A DNA stretch of 64,000 bases from Stramonita haemastoma (taxonomy: Eukaryota > Mollusca > Gastropoda > Neogastropoda > Muricidae): assembly GCA_030674155.1 (NCBI GenBank), contig CM060318.1, positions 84,097,622-84,161,621 of the forward strand, read 5' to 3'. Positions 25,184-56,937 of the stretch are shown here, piece by piece (positions within the stretch are counted from its first letter, which is position 1; every line of letters starts with the position of its first letter). The position numbers were made by a program, and so were the translations under genes. The notes beneath the pieces were generated by a model. It was not told where the DNA came from, made no database searches, and saw only the letters and a list, made by a program, of their open reading frames with translations.

Positions 25184-25630
25184 TCACTGCCGTTTGTTCA
25201 AGCAGTTGGTCAAGGTGGGCTTACTTCGGTCAAGAACAAGGAGTGGGGCAAATTTTCCACCTGTCCCTGCTTGGAAGTTTTCTTTTATGCCTGGATTGTT
25301 CAGTTTCTCAAGATTGAACTTGACCCTTGCATCGCCCTGCTTCTTACTCCTCTTGAAGCAGAGTCTGAAAGTCTTCATCACAAGTTCATGGTCACTTCCT
25401 ATGTCGCCTCCTGGAAAGTTCCTGGTCTTTGCAATATTGAAATTTGATTGGAAGCGTTGTTTGACCATGATGAAGTTAGTTATGTGATTGTGGTGACCTC
25501 CTCCTGGGTTGTGCCATGTCCAACGTCTAGATGGTTTGTGAAGATCAACATTTAATGTGTTCACCACCTTCAGGTTGTCGAGACTGGCAAATAATTAATA
25601 GGAGCCTCAAGCCTCTTTCATTGCCCTCAG
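25184..25630 (-). pseudogene. RTE-like LINE endonuclease fragment
   Basis: A 127-codon minus-strand frame reads ...SRRWTWHNPGGGHHNH..., then IAKTRNFPGGDIGSDHELV and LEKLNNPG. RRWTW.SPDG, R(S)FPGADIGSDH.LV and F(D/N)LEKL are the order and motifs of the C-terminal half of the APE-type endonuclease of RTE-like non-LTR retrotransposons, including the SDH catalytic motif. Truncated at both ends and frame-broken upstream. Confidence 0.8.
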
Positions 25631-25768
25631 TGTTGCAGTGTTTGTCATACCCCCCATAAAATTCATGCTAGCTTCTGCTCCTATCTTTGAATTTTAGTCA
25701 GCTTGTAACTACAATGTTGTCTTTCTTTGATGTCTGGCCTATGTCCACTTCGAACATACAATTGGATA

Positions 25769-26103
25769 CAGACGGGATAGCTTAGTGGTCAGAACATTGC
25801 GCTCACAATTTGACGACCCGGGTTCGATTCCCGATCGAGGAGATTTTTCTCCTGGAGTTAACATCAGTGCTGACTCCAATCCCCCAAAATTCCTTCGGAG
25901 GAGACTATAAACCGAGGTCCCGTGTGTGAACGCACGCAGAACATCTTGTGCACACGTTAAATCCTGTTCTGCTTTTCGTAAGAGTAGGCCATCGTGTGCC
26001 GGTGGGAAATAGATGACATTTCCAAAAACTGCATACACACGGGGACTTGACGTAAAAAAAGCAGAAAAGTGCTTATTCCATTATCCTCGATATAAAAGAA
26101 TAA
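25769..26103 (+). mobile_element. SINE family C, full-length reference copy
   Basis: A box tagcttagtggtcagaac, B box gggttcgattcccgatcg, body with gttaacatcagtgctgactc and ggagactataaaccgaggt, and tail ending atcctcgatataaaagaata. The best preserved head in the family in this window. Confidence 0.85.
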
Positions 26104-26284
26104 AATATAAATATATAAAGAATAAAGTTGATGATAGAAGTCCTCAACATCTTCGTTATCATAGTCAGTTGTTGGGGCGTACGCTTGTCTAATGGTGATG
26201 TTAAAAAGTGCTGCCCTCAAACGGACCACGAGTCGGCTAGAGATTGGTCGACATCGCATGGTAGGGTTCACGCCGTCTTTGTAA

Positions 26285-26405
26285 ATGAATAGTCCAACTC
26301 ATTCAGTGTACAATTTTAATCTCGCAGTGATTCATAAGTGGGATGAGTGAGTCAGAAAGCACATTCTGGATGACCCCCCAGTGTGTTAAGCTGGGGAACC
26401 ACAAA
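26285..26405 (+). mobile_element. Solitary SINE tail iii
   Basis: tcattcagtgtacaatttta, tctcgcagtgattcataagt, attctggatgaccccccagt, gttaagctggggaacc. Confidence 0.65.
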
Positions 26406-26639
26406 AACAAAATATCATTCTTTTGTATAACGCTCTGGTCAGTTTCAAAGACTTTCAGAACAATAGGATGTCCCATAAGAGCTGAGCTTATCAGGCTGTC
26501 GGTGAAAAGACCTCCCAGTTACACACAAAAAAGTGTGGCTAAGGTCTGCATGGTCAGCTGATGTTTTCTTTTCTTTTTATTTCAAACAGACATGATCAGT
26601 GTGAGGACTTTTTTCCTTTTTTGTACTCCTAGGAAATCA

Positions 26640-27050
26640 TAAAAAAGCCATAGGATAGATGAGAAAGCCTGGTGGTTGAACTCACAATCTGATGATGTAG
26701 CTCAACCTCCATGGAGACATCTGTTTGAGGGGATTCTTCCCCTGGAGTTTACTTCAGTGCCAACTGCACTCTCCCGAAAGTCCTTTCGGATGAGACTATA
26801 AATTGAAGTCCTGAGTACAGATAGCACACAGACCATGTCGAGCATAATGTTAAAAAACACTGTGCCTTTTGGAATAGGTCATTGGGTGTTGGTAGGTAAA
26901 GATGACATTGTTTTTATGCATGCACACTGACATTGTGTTTAAATATAATCCCTGAAGTCAGAGTACGGCCATCTTCATGGTGGGCTAATGGTCGCGTACA
27001 CAGAACCTCACCATTAATGAATCTTGGAATTCTAGCCATACAAAGTTAGT
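26640..27050 (+). mobile_element. Mosaic SINE: family C body with tail ii
   Basis: Body ctggagtttacttcagtgcc and cctttcggatgagactataa, then a switch to tail ii (aatccctgaagtcagagtac, cctcaccattaatgaatctt). Same junction type as 16935-17325. Confidence 0.65.
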
Positions 27051-27175
27051 TCCTGAAAATGACATTGAAGGGGGGACCCTTAGATTATCTTCAAGTTCCA
27101 TTAGTTTTCTTTTTTTTTCTCCCTCTTTCAGCACCAGTTCATGAATAACTTGATTTCTTTTTCATCTTCTGCTAC

Positions 27176-27300
27176 GTTCCCTCATTGGGTGGGATGTACA
27201 GTGCCCAGTCTTTTTCTGTGCTTGTGACTCTGCAGGAGGTCTGCCCACTAACCTCGTCAGCTACAACAGTTTGACTTCAGGGCGCTTCATGGCCAGTCCA
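27176..27300 (-). mobile_element. SINE family E fragment
   Basis: Plus strand gtgggatgtacagtgcccag, ctgtgcttgtgactctgcag and gtttgacttcagggcgctt match the 3' half of family E. Confidence 0.5.
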
Positions 27301-27696
27301 GTCCAAGATCCCCTTGGTGGAGGATGCCCGGAACTGATTTTATTTCTGCGCTGGTTGTCCACACCTGTGTCACAGCTTGAGGCTGTGCCCGCCCTGCCCT
27401 ATCAAGAGAACACCCACACTGATGTGGCATGGAGGTGAGACTTTTTAGTTCACTCCTAACCCAAGGGAATGGAAGATTTTCGGAGGCAATTTGAATTAAA
27501 CCCAAAGTTCTCTGGATAAAATATAGGTTTGGTAACAATCCTGCAGTGCCTGGTCATGGTGTAAGCTGGGAGTCTGTGCTCTCTGCTTCCTTCACCTCAC
27601 AATCCATGCATAGACACCACATTTACACAGTTTTTTCCACTTATCTTCTCTCCTATAGGCTGGTAGTGTGTGTGCATGTGTTTTTATTTATTTTAT
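27301..27696. other. Intergenic DNA, nothing recognised
   Basis: No conserved exon or repeat. Confidence 0.45.
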
Positions 27697-27962
27697 TCGT
27701 TTATATCGAGGATAATGGAATAAGCACTCATGTGCTTATTTACGTCCAGTCCCCGTGTGTCTGCAGTTTTGTAAATCTTGTCATCTGTTCCCACCGGCAC
27801 ACAATGGCCTACTTTTACGAAAAGCAGAACAGGATTTAACGTGTGCGCAAGATGTTCTGCGTGCGTTCGCACATGGGACCTCGGTTTATAGTCTCATCGG
27901 AAGGACTTTTGGGGAGAATGGAGTCAGCCTGATGTTAACTCCAGGGGAAAAATCCCCTGGAA
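27697..27962 (-). mobile_element. SINE family C, inverted
   Basis: Plus strand atatcgaggataatggaata, agtccccgtgtgtctgcagt, gcctactttt, ctcatcggaaggacttttgg, ending at the body end tgttaactccaggggaaaaa. Head missing. Confidence 0.8.
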
Positions 27963-28040
27963 TGTGTGTGTGTGTATGTGAATGTGTGCGCGGCATGCAA
28001 GCAGTGTGTGTGTGTGCGCGCATGCGTGTTTGATTGATTT

Positions 28041-28270
28041 ATTCTTTTATATCGAGGATAATGGAGTAAGCACTCACGTGCTTTTTTTTTATCCAGTCCC
28101 CGTGTGTATGCAGTTTTGTAAATATCTGTTCCCACCGGCACACGATGGCCTACTCTTACGAAAAGCGGAACAGGATTTAACGTGTGCGCAAGTGTTCTGC
28201 GTGCGTTCGCACACGGGGCCTCGGTTTAAAGTCTCATCCAAAGGACTTTGGGGGAGAGTGGAGTCAGTGC
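28041..28270 (-). mobile_element. SINE family C, inverted, second of a pair
   Basis: About 80 bp after the previous copy, same orientation, separated by GTGCG-rich sequence. Reads atatcgaggataatggagta to ggactttgggggagagtgga. Confidence 0.8.
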
Positions 28271-28889
28271 ATGAGCGTGCGTGCGTGCGTGTGTGTGTGT
28301 GTAAGATTTTCAAAAAGCACACTTCAACACATCCAACTTTTTTCTTGACAATACAGTTTTCTTTTAGTCTCCATTTTTATTGGTTCTTTATTTTCCTTTT
28401 GCAACAGAAGCCATTACAATGATCAGCAAAATGTTACCTACTTGTATGATGAATGATACTCGAATAAAAATTTGAGAGGAACAAAGTATGAGTCTAACGA
28501 CTTTCCTGGCTCATGGATGGATACATGCAGAGAAAAGCAGCAAATTGAAAGACAAAGTCAAGGCATTTTCAAGCAAACAGGGGATTAAAAAAAAAGCTTT
28601 TGACAAACCAAAATTCAGTCACAGCTTGATCTTCCAGGACTGAAAAGTTGCACCTATGAATATGCGCAGTGAAACAAACTTCACAGAACATAAACTTGAT
28701 CAAGAGAGTTTTTGAAGCATAAAACAACACAGATAAAAGATTCCCTTCCACTGGATATTGATTCTGTTAACCCACTTCAAACCGCTGGGAAAATAGCAGG
28801 ATAGGTCAGTCACCCCACTTATTATCTGAAACATCTTGTGCACATGTTAAAAAGCCATCTAACTTTCACAGAAATGTTGGTCAACTATA
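28271..28889. other. Intergenic DNA, nothing recognised
   Basis: No gene or repeat recognised. Confidence 0.45.
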
Positions 28890-29182
28890 GGCAGGTAAAA
28901 AGGTAAGGGCATCTCATAACCTAGACAGTCGTAGGGGAGCGAGGCATCAGAGACCTCAGCTTCTCCATGGGCCAGCATACTGAGGGCGGCACCCATTTCC
29001 TTTCCCTCGCTGCTTTACCTTCCGTGACCCTAAAGAGGGCAGGTACCCATTTACAGCTGGGTGAACTGGGGGGACTGTACTGAAGCCAAGGCGTGCAAAC
29101 GGTCACCCATCCCTCTGGTGACCATGCTCGACGCTGCTTTACTTGACTGGGGGAAAGCGAGTGCTCTGACCACTGAGCTATG
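28890..29182 (-). mobile_element. SINE family B with 5S-like segment, inverted
   Basis: Minus-strand head tagctcagtggtcagagcac is followed by aagtaaagcagcgtcgagc and gatgggtgaccgtttgcac, matching the 5S-rRNA-like block described at 54826-54870. 3' part as in the other copies. Target duplication not resolved. Confidence 0.8.
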
Positions 29183-29635
29183 TATCAGTGTTGTTAAAAA
29201 CATACCCACCGTGCAACCTGCAACCAGCAGAGGGATGGTTCCACCATGTTTGGCTTGCACAAGTCACGGTATATGAAAGCTGCTGTGCAAAGTCCAATGA
29301 CTCCTAAGGATGTTATAAGGAAAAGAGAAAAGATGCTGCCTTTCATTCCCCATGAATTGGTTGCCTACAATATCATGCATTTTGAACTAAGTCTTTCATT
29401 AGACACAATGAGTGGACTTTTGACTTGGCTTCTCCCTGTCCTCTTTGAGCAAATGTTGGGGCATTAAACTGAAATTTGAAGGTCGTTTATCATGGGCAAA
29501 CTGAACCTGATGGAGCCCATCCCTCTGCAGGAAGTAGGGTGTACACTGCATAGTTATGTTCATGTCATCCATGCCACTGGCCATAGCTGAGCTACTCTTC
29601 TACTGAAATCAGATAGTGTGTCTCATTACTGTGTG
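29183..29635. other. Intergenic DNA, nothing recognised
   Basis: Short frames without conserved motifs. Confidence 0.45.
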
Positions 29636-29812
29636 TGTTCATGCACAAGACCTTGACTTACAGTCTCATCTAAAAGGTTCTCAAGGGAGTTAAGTCCAGG
29701 GGTATATCCCCTTGAATGGCCACAACAGTGGACACTCAGAACAGCATCCTTAGTCACTGTTAGATCATGAGCCTGACATTTTAACTACAGTGCTGTTTTA
29801 TCCCACCTCTAC
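29636..29812 (-). mobile_element. Degraded SINE family C-like copy
   Basis: Minus strand retains a head-like tagttaaaatgtcaggctc, ccctggacttaactcccttg and gatgagactgtaagtcaagg in family C order. Confidence 0.5.
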
Positions 29813-29988
29813 TCTTTCCTCCAACAATCAACAATGAGAAGAAAAAAAAAACGAAAAAAAACCTGATGCCCAGTTTCACTAGTTTGTTATCATTGGCTGA
29901 GATACAAGCTACAATGTGCAAGTTCTTTGGATCATTGTAACTGCAAACCTGTATGTCACTTAAAGTGCTTCTTAAGCACTTTGTTGAC

Positions 29989-30038
<50 letters not shown>

Positions 30039-30042
30039 TGTG
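29989..30042. repeat. (GT)n microsatellite
   Basis: GT tract with one GG break. Confidence 0.95.
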
Positions 30043-31125
30043 TGATTATTATTGTTGTTTTTAAATATTTTTTTTTTTATTGCTGTTAATGTTATTGTTA
30101 AGTGTGCTTATTTGTGTAGCATCTTCACACATGCTTACAGTACCTTGATCCATGTTTAATCATATGCTGTAAGGGAAAAGTGGAAAGCTACTTAGAAGGT
30201 ACACACAATTAAAAGAATGACAAATTTAAGTAGTCCCCATTTTTAGATCAACAGACTCTTGGTGATATTTTAAAATACATTTTCCACACATGTGGGCATC
30301 TGAATGAGTCTTAGGCATGTCTCGTTTACAGAATAGACAGCTTCAGCTTTACAACTTGAGTATGACTTGAAAATCACAAACATAAATCTATCACAATTTT
30401 CTATAGGGAACTCCACCATCCCCCCCAAAACCCAAAACAATCCCAAACAACCCAACCTAACCAACAAACCAACCAAACAAAAAAGCAACCCTCCCAAAAA
30501 AACAACCCCACCACAAACCAAAAAACAAACCTAAACACACAAGCAAATTTACGTTGACAACTGATGTATGATTTGAAATCATAAACAATAAATCAAAATA
30601 TAAAAGTACAAAGTCTACTATAAAAACAGAGATTATTTAGTACACAAAAAGAGAGAATTTAAAAACATAGGACTGTTTGACACACAAAGAAATGACAAGT
30701 GAACATTAAAAAAAAAAGATTTCTTCAGTACACAAAGAAATGAGTTACTGCTTCCCTGCCCCCCTCCCCCAAAATGATTGTTGGCTACACAAAAGAAATG
30801 AAAAGCAAGCATTAAAAATCAAAGGATTATTGGGTACACACACACACACATGCACACAAAAGTGAACATTTGAAAACAAGACCCATAGAGAAAACAAAGC
30901 AGAACAAAAGAAAATACATGATTAACAATGAATGATACTTTCTTTTTCACATTTCAATTGCTTAATGATGAGTTTAAAGAGTCTATAAAAACAAAATCTG
31001 GAACTGCTTCTAATTAGTATAATGCAGCATTACTGGATGGTTTCCTTCATCACAACACTCACTGAATTGTTTGTGGCCCACTGAAAGTGTTGATAATTGA
31101 AAAAAACAAAACAAACAATAACCCC
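30043..31125. other. Intergenic DNA with a strand-biased C/A-rich patch
   Basis: 30415-30545 is nearly free of T on the plus strand (aaccaacaaaccaaccaaac type). No gene was seen. Confidence 0.5.
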
Positions 31126-31230
31126 CCCCCCCCTCCCGAGTCAGAATACAGTTACCTTAATGTGGGCAAAAGGTTGCCTATGTAAAATTTCACCTGACCA
31201 TTGGTAAACCTTGGACCTCCAGTCAAGGAA
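31126..31230 (+). mobile_element. Solitary SINE tail ii, diverged
   Basis: cgagtcagaatacagttacc, gtaaaatttcacctgacc, attggtaaaccttggacctc. Confidence 0.5.
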
Positions 31231-33088
31231 ACTGAAAAAAATCTTTCTTTTTTTTTTTTTAACTGTGTCCATCCTTTGATGCCTGGCTGTGAGTTAAGAT
31301 ATTGTTTACAGTCAAAACCAAATGGTATGTCTAATGATACAAAAAGTAAAAAATATCATGTTGAAATTGAAAAGAATGGGACATAAGTACTTAAGCACAG
31401 CACAGTTCATTATCCCCTTGTCAAAATAATCAGAGGTGCACTTGCTGCTAAATTCATATATGTGATATTGAACTAGTCCAGTCAATTTACAATGTATCAA
31501 ATGGCAAAAGACATTACTGGAGCTGACAGAAAAATCCCCAACTACAGTGACAAAATTAAGCCTTCATGGCATGACGAACAGAAACTGTATGATGGCATGA
31601 TGAAAAAGGTTGATAAATGAATGATTGATGAAAGTACCTTTCTGGATTACAGGACAGATGAAGGTAACGATACGAAGATGGTCATGGAACATTTCAGCTA
31701 TCACAGCAGTTGTTGTTTGCAGTCCATGCTTCTTACCAACTCACACCAATCTCATTACATAACAACATACAACATTCATCATTCAGTACAGCCATGCATC
31801 AAATCATACATACATCAAATGGCAGTCAGTCCTGTTAAAGAAAACAAGACACTGTAAATGCGGTTAAATTTCACAACTTGGGATTTCTTTTCTTGTATTT
31901 CATCACAGAGAACAGCTCACAGACATCCACTATGAATTCTTATTCCTTCAAGAAGAATTTTTGTCTTTATGACTTTAAGTACTTCCACAGGCACATGAAC
32001 ATACATGTACTTTTTGTCAGTTATCACAGATTAAAAAAGTATTAAACCGTAAACCTTTCTCTAAAGTTTACAAAGCAACAGTAAAGAAACTGTCATGCAG
32101 GATTTTTTCATGGGAATTAACTGACAGGACATGCTGCTCATCCCAGTCTCACAACATGCTGCCACAATTCTCATTCTGTCATCCCTTTAATGGCAGCAGC
32201 TTAGAGTCTTTCACTGTTATGATGTCATTAGGTCAACAGACATGATGAAGTGCTGAGCATCAAGCTTTTTCCAGTTCAAACTGGCAGGGGGCACCATTCA
32301 TGCTGACTGTAACAGGTAGGCCTACCTGTTTATTTAATCAAAGACAGTTTGAAGTAACTCCTACGGCTATATCTAACTGCGTCCCCAGCTTTATTTCTCT
32401 TTCCCTTCATCTCTGACATATATTGCTCAACCATGTATATTCATTTCTCTTTCAAACAAATGATGCACACATATATTGCATGTGTGCACACATAGGAATG
32501 CACACATATATCAATGCATGAGCACTCACTTTGTGATGCATAACATACACATACATATCCATTTTTGTTTAATATCACTTCTTGTGAAGAGACGTCAAAT
32601 TGAAGACCACCACATATCCATGGACACGATGTTTTGTGACAATTTCTTTAATTAATGTACTTTATACCAACCTCCTCATACCCCCCCTAAAATACAAGCA
32701 CATGCAACAAACCTTACCTCCCTTTTCTGTTCTCACAATATTCAAGCAGATAAGGGTGGATACCTAAAAAAAAAAAAAAAAAAAAGGGTGGATACCTCAC
32801 TACACCTAGCTCAGTCGTTCAATCGCACAACGTTTTGTAGAGGTAATGTGGTGCTTTTAAATGTAATACTATGGAGTTAACCTGTACCTGTTTAATTACC
32901 CTGTTGAAGGTCATTCAGCTGTCTGGTCTATGTCAGCAGTTTTTTGTCTTTGTTGCCAGTGAAGATGTTCTTTGTTCTCAATATTCAGAATGTCTTGTTT
33001 CCCCAGTTTTCAGAACTGAGAGAACAAGCAAAAATGTTTCACTCTAAAAGTTGCTGCTGTTTGTATTAAATAATACTTCTGAATGAAA
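31231..33088. other. Intergenic DNA, nothing recognised
   Basis: About 1.9 kb. A short duplicated aagggtggatacct flanks an A run at 32752-32798. No gene was seen. Confidence 0.45.
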
Positions 33089-33303
33089 CTACTGATTCCA
33101 TAATATACAATCTTGATCACCCTGACAGAAGTGACACACATCTTGAGGTTTCACAGGTCTTGCATTTACTATCATGACATGAGACTTCCCTCTAAATTTG
33201 TGAAAAACCAAAGCCTGTGTCTCTGTTAGAAAATGCAGCTTTTGCATAATTTCAAATAATTTTCTTCTTTCCTCTCGAGTTGCCACCTCCACATCAAGTA
33301 CAA
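33089..33303 (-). CDS. Unassigned candidate terminal exon
   Basis: A minus-strand frame ending in TAG at 33089-33091, with a strong acceptor (ttcactgcag) just above 33303, incoming phase 1. It encodes about 71 residues of normal complexity: VLDVEVATREERRKLFEIM, then QKLHFLTETQALVFHKFRGK, then SHVMIVNARPVKPQDV, ending CHFCQGDQDCILWNQ. I recognise no family. Its phase would fit splicing from NUB1 exon 16 as an alternative last exon, but it could equally be the last exon of another gene or a decayed gene piece. Confidence 0.35.
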
Positions 33304-33655
33304 CTGCAGTGAAAGATTTGAAAAGCATTGGACATTATGTAACAAGTGCCATCTTTAAATAGATAGCATAAGTGCTTCCTAATGTGTACCATACAGTGCT
33401 ATGCTCAATCTATGCAAAGAACCCCTTGTGCTCAGAACTACAGCTGTGAATTTACAAGGACAACAAATTCTGTTCTCAGTCATAAGGTCTGGCCCAGGCC
33501 AAAAGCTGTGTCAATTATTGATGCTAGACTAATTGCCAAGCCCTACAATGAAATGTTGTTAAGTTGTAAAATCTTGTGTTCAGATTGCCTTCAGCCATGA
33601 CAAGCTCTTAAAACAACATAACAGCCTGCACTCTCCTTGACAGGAGAAAAAATCC

Positions 33656-33820
33656 TCTGAAGTTGGAATATGGCTGCCTGAATGGTGAGGTACCTGAAAA
33701 CAGTCATACACCCAAACTGCTCATTCAGTGTGCAATTTCAATCTCACAGGGATTCCCAGGTTGGATGAGTGAGTTAGAGTGCACATTCTGGGTGACCCCC
33801 AGGGTGTTAAGCTGGGGAAC
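33656..33820 (+). mobile_element. Solitary SINE tail iii
   Basis: ctgaagttggaatatggctg, tcaatctcacagggattccc, agtgcacattctgggtgacc, tgttaagctggggaacac. Confidence 0.68.
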
Positions 33821-35002
33821 ACAACAACAACACGAACAGTCATAAGGTAGTGCCAGGGAACATCATCTCATTACAATAATTTTAAATACAAACACCCCCC
33901 CTTAATCCCCCCCCCAAAAAACAAACAAACCCCAAACAAACCCTTTGAATACTATCACACACAAGCAAAAATGCATCTGCCTTTCTCAATATTTTTCAAA
34001 GTACTTTTGTATACAACCTGAAATAGTAAATATCATAATCATAATAACTATTACTCTTTGCCTGATATTATGATCTGAGCTAAATATTCACATATTTGTG
34101 TGTTCCTCAAAACAAAATGATCAAGGCACTATGTTGGTATTGTCAGTACAATGCGGATATGTTGTCTTTATAAACATTCTGCACCCAAGGAACTTAACAC
34201 AATTAACGAAACAGTCAATAACAACAGATCAGGTCTCTGAGAGCTGGAGCTCAACAAGGAACACATTTCAAAGCATCAGAAGTATGGAATGCATGCGCCC
34301 CCAACAGGATGATCCATACATGATACTCCAATGTTTGCTGCTCCATAGAAGACTACGGAAGCTGAAGACTATATTGGTACACATAAAACTAAAAAAAGAA
34401 AAAAAGGTACACACAAAACTTAATGTGTCTGCAGCCTGATCCACAGCCTAAACCCAATTACACAAACCATACAATAAGTGAAATACATGGGTACACGTTT
34501 TTTTTTTTTTTGATTTTGTTTTTTTACAGGGTACACATTTGAAACAACTCTGAAATTCTCATTCCTCGTGACTAGAATAGATCTAATAGTCACTACGTGC
34601 AAACATGTCAAATACTATAATGACTGGTTTTCATAAAGAAGGCTACTGTTTTGCATATATATATAGATACCACCAAGATTGTGTTGAAGTAAAAATAGAT
34701 TCCTTTGAGCTGCCAGTGGAAGTGAAATGCTTAATTCAATGAGAAGTGCAGATGATTCTGCATCATCATGAAAAGACCATCAGCAGAATACTGTTTAGAC
34801 ATCAGCAGAGTATCTTTGTCAGTCAGCCCACACCACCTGTCTTGAACTGAGACCTACAGTCAACATATCCACCAATTATTCCCTCAAGCTGTGCAAAAAA
34901 AAAAGGTAAGTTTTTATCTCCATATGCATAAAAAACCCTCATAAGCTAAAGAAATGTGAAACATGCTACACAGTATAGTGCAAAGCAATCTCCCTTCAAC
35001 CA

Positions 35003-35006
<4 letters not shown>
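33821..35006. other. Downstream of NUB1, nothing recognised
   Basis: AT-rich with short poly-C (33893-33916) and T runs. May contain NUB1 3' UTR; no end signal could be assigned. Confidence 0.4.
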
Positions 35007-35043
<37 letters not shown>

Positions 35044-35155
35044 GAGAGAGAGAAACAGAGAGACAGAAGAGAAACAGAGAGAGAGATAGAGACGAGAGAG
35101 AGACGAGAGAGAGAAAGAGAGAGAGGAAACTGAGACAGAGACAGAGAGGACAGAG
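35007..35155. repeat. (GA)n microsatellite with variants
   Basis: GA tract followed by gagacgagag/gagacagaga variants. Confidence 0.96.
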
Positions 35156-35376
35156 AAGAGGTTTGTTATTTTCATCCCAAGATCCTGAAGACAGCCACTG
35201 TTTTCCTCACCGAGCACTGTGACCTACATACTGAATGATGAAAGGTGGGCAACTCAATCTCACCGCCCTCTCCTCCCTGTTCCTCCCAGCGTGTCTGAGG
35301 CCCCTGTGGGGTCCTGACAGTCTTTAAAGCTTCAAGGGCCTGTGTGTGGCAGCAGTCTCCTCCATCAAACACGCTG

Positions 35377-55268
<19,892 letters not shown>

Positions 55269-55309
55269 TCCCTCTTTTGCTGATGATTTGCCAAATTTTG
55301 CTTGGCTAT

Positions 55310-55724
55310 CTGCTTCTTTGGAACAGAATAAAATAATGTCTTAAATTACTTGTGGAAGCTTATCAAAACACTCAATGAATATCCCAAAATAGAAAGAAGC
55401 AAACAAGAATCTTCCATGATGTAAAACATTTCCACTGTCTTAATCTAAACCAGGTACACACAGAATTTCACTTACTTACTTGTAAAAAAAACCCAAATGG
55501 TGTGACTTATCTAACATCAATAACTATACTCTATAGTGTACTCAGAACTATTTTGAAAACTAACTACTTTAGTAATTTATAAGTTATAGTGGGATAAAGT
55601 ATATGACAGAAAAAAGCAGATAAAAGTAGCAAAATTGTTGAGATTATCTATTTCAGCGGTAATAAAATGAAATGACAAACAGTCACTAGCATTTAATGCA
55701 AGTTCAAATCAAGTATGAAGGTAA
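55310..55724. other. Upstream of NUB1 exon 1, nothing recognised
   Basis: AT-rich sequence; no promoter motif convincing enough to name. Confidence 0.45.
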
Positions 55725-55930
55725 TAGTCATTTGGATGAGACTATAAACTGAGGCCCTATGTGCGAAGCACACAGAGCATCTTGCGCACATGTTAAAACC
55801 CTGCTCCGCCTTTCAGAAGAGCAGGCCATTGTGTGCTGGTAGGAGCGGATGACAAAATTAAAAAAAAAAAAAAAAGCATGCACACAGGTGTTGTGTTTAG
55901 ACACCATCCCTGAGGAAACAAATCGGTGAG
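55725..55930 (+). mobile_element. Mosaic SINE: family C body with tail ii start
   Basis: tttggatgagactataaact, cacagagcatcttgcgcaca, cattgtgtgctggtaggag, then tgtgtttagacaccatccct: the family C body running into tail ii, truncated. Confidence 0.62.
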
Positions 55931-55971
55931 TTGGAGTCCCCAGGGCAGCTCGGGGGTGTATATATAAAAAG

Positions 55972-56392
55972 TCATGGGTAGTAATGGCGGGGCACCCCTG
56001 AAGACTTGACAACCAGTTCCTTCCATTTCTTCTGTTCTGCCTTTCTCAAAACTTGGTTGAGTTCTAGGCCTGTCCATTTGCTGATGATGTCTTCCCATCT
56101 CTTCCTTGGTCTGCCTATTTTTCTCCCTCCCTGGACAGTGCCTTGCAGTATTGTTTTTGCAAGTCCTTTCGATCTTGTGACATGCCCGTAACATTTAAGT
56201 TTACGCTTTTTTACGATTGATAGAAGAGTTTTGTAGGGACCAATGGTTTGCTGGATTCTGTTACGCACCTCTTCATTGCTTAAATGGTCTCTGTAGGAGA
56301 TGCCAAGCAGTCTCCGGAAGCATCTCATCTCTACCACCTGTACTCTTCTCTCCAAATCAGCAGTCAGGGTCCAAGATTCACAGGCATAGGAA
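55972..56392 (-). pseudogene. RTE-like LINE, C-terminal reverse-transcriptase fragment
   Basis: Uninterrupted minus-strand frame YACESWTLTADLERR, then VEMRCFRRLLGISYRDHLSN, KLKCYGHVTRSKGLAKTIL, GRPRKRWEDIISKWTGLEL and a natural stop at 55972. This is the characteristic end of RTE-like single-ORF non-LTR retrotransposons. Catalytic RT motifs are upstream and missing, so it is a 5'-truncated copy. Its lack of internal stops suggests moderate age. Confidence 0.88.
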
Positions 56393-56717
56393 TATGGATA
56401 TGACAGGGCTTAGCAGAGCAAATTCGCCAACCATCAAGGGACAAATCTGGTACTGGCTCATTGACAGAACTGTAGTTATCAGCTCAGATGGACAAAATAC
56501 TGCCAAGAGTAGTACAATCATAATATACAGCCAAATACTTACCAATACCATGCCAGAACACAAAACCAGACCCATTACCCCTTCAGCATTTACTGATTCC
56601 GGTAGATGTCAACATTCTCGCCAAAACTTTATTTAACAATTGAAATTACTCTTTAAGTATATAATACTATCAGTACTCTTACACTTAGGCCTATCCTACA
56701 AACGCATCAAAACCTAG
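56393..56717. other. Intergenic DNA, nothing recognised
   Basis: No gene or named repeat. Confidence 0.45.
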
Positions 56718-56863
56718 TCCTTCGGATGAGACTTTAAACCGAGGCCCCATGTGCGAACGCACACAGAACATCTTGCGCACACGTTAAATCCTGTTCCACT
56801 TTTCGTAAGAGTAGACCATCGTGTGCCAGTGGGAACAGATGACAATATTTTCAAAAACTGCAT
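56718..56863 (+). mobile_element. SINE family C, left part of a copy split by the LINE insertion
   Basis: ccttcggatgagactttaaa through gtgccagtgggaacagatga to caaaaactgcat at 56852-56863, where it stops. The remainder of the same SINE begins at 61136. Confidence 0.85.
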
Positions 56864-56937
56864 GTAATTTTCTCACCGCACAAACATTTCATATTTTTGC
56901 TATCTTTAGGCTCATGGCTTGGCTTCGCGAACGAAGA

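Noticed and set aside
30270..30521. Minus-strand Gly/Val/Leu-rich 83-codon frame
   Set aside because: Comes from a C/A-biased low-complexity patch.
34098..34439. 113-codon plus-strand frame
   Set aside because: No conserved motif or splice context; AT-rich background frame.
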